A DNA stretch of 64,000 nucleotides from Glaciecola sp965658765 (GTDB lineage: Bacteria; Pseudomonadota; Gammaproteobacteria; Enterobacterales; Alteromonadaceae): the NCBI GenBank assembly GCA_965658765.1, contig CBFHTO010000009.1, positions 1-64,000 of the forward strand. Reading direction: 5' to 3'. The position numbers and the translations under genes are program-made. The notes beneath the pieces were generated by a model. It was not told the DNA's origin. It did no database searches and saw only the letters and a program-made list of their open reading frames with translations. The first letter of the stretch is position 1. The number at the start of each line of letters is the position of its first letter. Shown here piece after piece: positions 63,212-64,000 of this stretch.

Positions 63212-63817
63212 TCACAGTGACTGTATTTTTAAGAAAGGCAACCACCTCTCTTCAACCTCAAGTAGCTCTAGTTCGCCAGTATCGATTGGTGGTGTAGAAT
63301 AATCGTCCGGTGGAGATGCCAGATCGTCAAGGTCAATACTATAGGCAATGCCCTTAAATCCGTTTTCATGTGGTTCAAGTTTAAAATAGACTCCCTGTCT
63401 TAAACGTGCGCCAAACTGGTCAGGGCGTTTGTACATAAATAAAAGCTCGTGAGATAACCAGGTCAGATTGTTTTGATTGTTCACATCTTCTTGTGGATAG
63501 GGATAATGGATGTGGCAAAAAATCTCAGCGCCTTCAAGGCACTTCATCTCTTTCATTGAAAGAAAGAAATCTTTGAATTTATCGTCGTCACGAATGAACT
63601 CATATTTATCATCGTGCTTTTCTACCATACCGACAACAATACCGTTTCCCTGCTTGTCCTCTAATACAACCTTATATTGCTGACTCGATTTTTGAGGTTG
63701 AGACGTCGAAATACAGGCACTAATGCCAAGCAAACAGCTGAGTAAGAAAATTCCTTTGAGGACTCTTTTTCCAGTGACACTTACGTTGTGTAAAGCCACC
63801 TTATTTATTCCCTTCAT
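63212..63817 (-). CDS. Lipoprotein of unknown function
   Basis: About 201 residues from ATG 63817. Signal with lipobox ISAC, then a polar periplasmic domain. I recognise no family. GGGA before the ATG supports this start; the frame open to 63895 lacks a plausible signal arrangement. It precedes the ExbB-like gene on the same strand with 123 bases between, so it may be the first gene of that operon. Confidence 0.75.
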   Translation of the reverse strand: MKGINKVALHNVSVTGKRVLKGIFLLSCLLGISACISTSQPQKSSQQYKVVLEDKQGNGIVVGMVEKHDDKYEFIRDDDKFKDFFLSMKEMKCLEGAEIFCHIHYPYPQEDVNNQNNLTWLSHELLFMYKRPDQFGARLRQGVYFKLEPHENGFKGIAYSIDLDDLASPPDDYSTPPIDTGELELLEVEERWLPFLKIQSL

Positions 63818-63929
63818 AATGACGAATTCCCATGAAGTAACATTATTTTTACATACTGCTAGCTTACTATGTAAGGTTTTGAGTATGCAAGTCAAAGCCC
63901 TTACCCTAAAGTAGTCATTTTTACCTACT

Positions 63930-63998
63930 TTAGTCGTGTATGTCTTCTACGCTCAAGAAAGCTTTCAAGGCATCGTTCAATACAAATAGTGCATCTGC
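63930..63998 (-). CDS. Possible 3' end of a gene running off the right edge
   Basis: A minus-strand frame open from the edge encodes ADALFVLNDALKAFLSVEDI-HD then TAA. The helix-like text and clean frame fit a gene C-terminus. The other minus frames stop or are poor. No family can be assigned from 22 residues. Confidence 0.45.
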   Translation of the reverse strand, partial: ADALFVLNDALKAFLSVEDIHD

Positions 63999-64000
63999 TA

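Overview
The window looks like ordinary chromosome from a marine gammaproteobacterium, most likely order Alteromonadales. The evidence is the low GC, the core block apt-dnaX-ybaB-recR-htpG-adk, fused hisB and hisIE genes in a complete his operon, the fadIJ pair, DUF3379 and DUF3087 proteins, and a PEP-CTERM type surface protein. This assignment is inference from gene content and order. I see no rRNA, tRNA, insertion sequence, integrase or CRISPR array.

Layout. 1-6 kb: end of an unknown gene, a chemoreceptor with a C-terminal sensor-like domain, a PrsT-like TPR protein, and an acidic-repeat PEP-CTERM protein behind a sigma-54-type promoter. 6-13.5 kb: an FNR-like box with a 41-residue CydX-like membrane peptide, then apt, dnaX (with an E. 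coli-style -1 frameshift site), ybaB, recR, htpG and adk. 13.5-17.6 kb: GMC oxidoreductase, two small DUF genes, a TSUP exporter and an IbpA-like small heat-shock gene with a sigma-32-like promoter and a possible RNA thermometer. 17.7-25.1 kb: hisGDCBHAF(IE) on the minus strand, preceded by a His-rich leader peptide and attenuator. 25.4-30.3 kb: two small unknown genes, a Cache chemoreceptor, a permease and a DUF3087 protein. 30.4-36.1 kb: sulfate activation genes in the order cysD-cysC-cysQ-cysN followed by an SLC13-type permease. 36.3-40.6 kb: an EAL/HDOD regulator, putP and an ECF sigma factor with its DUF3379 partner. 40.8-48.3 kb: the MoxR-DUF58-DUF4381-BatA-BatB/C-BatD operon. 48.6-52.0 kb: fadIJ under a FadR-like operator. 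52.5-53.2 kb: a gene-poor stretch with short tandem repeats. 53.2-59.6 kb: YjbQ, then a three-gene signalling operon (response regulator with GGDEF/EAL, FIST protein, hybrid kinase). 59.9-64 kb: a PedF-like cytochrome c, then a minus-strand operon pairing an ExbB/MotA-like channel with an ExbD-like protein that carries a beta-sandwich-like domain, followed by a membrane protein and a lipoprotein.

The most interesting parts are the 60.5-63.1 kb ExbB/ExbD-like operon (no recognised function), the FIST/kinase/c-di-GMP operon (similar in composition to NosP/VpsV-type pathways), the 41-aa CydX-like peptide beside an FNR-like box, and the chain of regulatory elements readable directly from sequence: sigma-54 promoter, his attenuator, dnaX frameshift, sigma-32 promoter with ROSE-like leader, and FadR operator.
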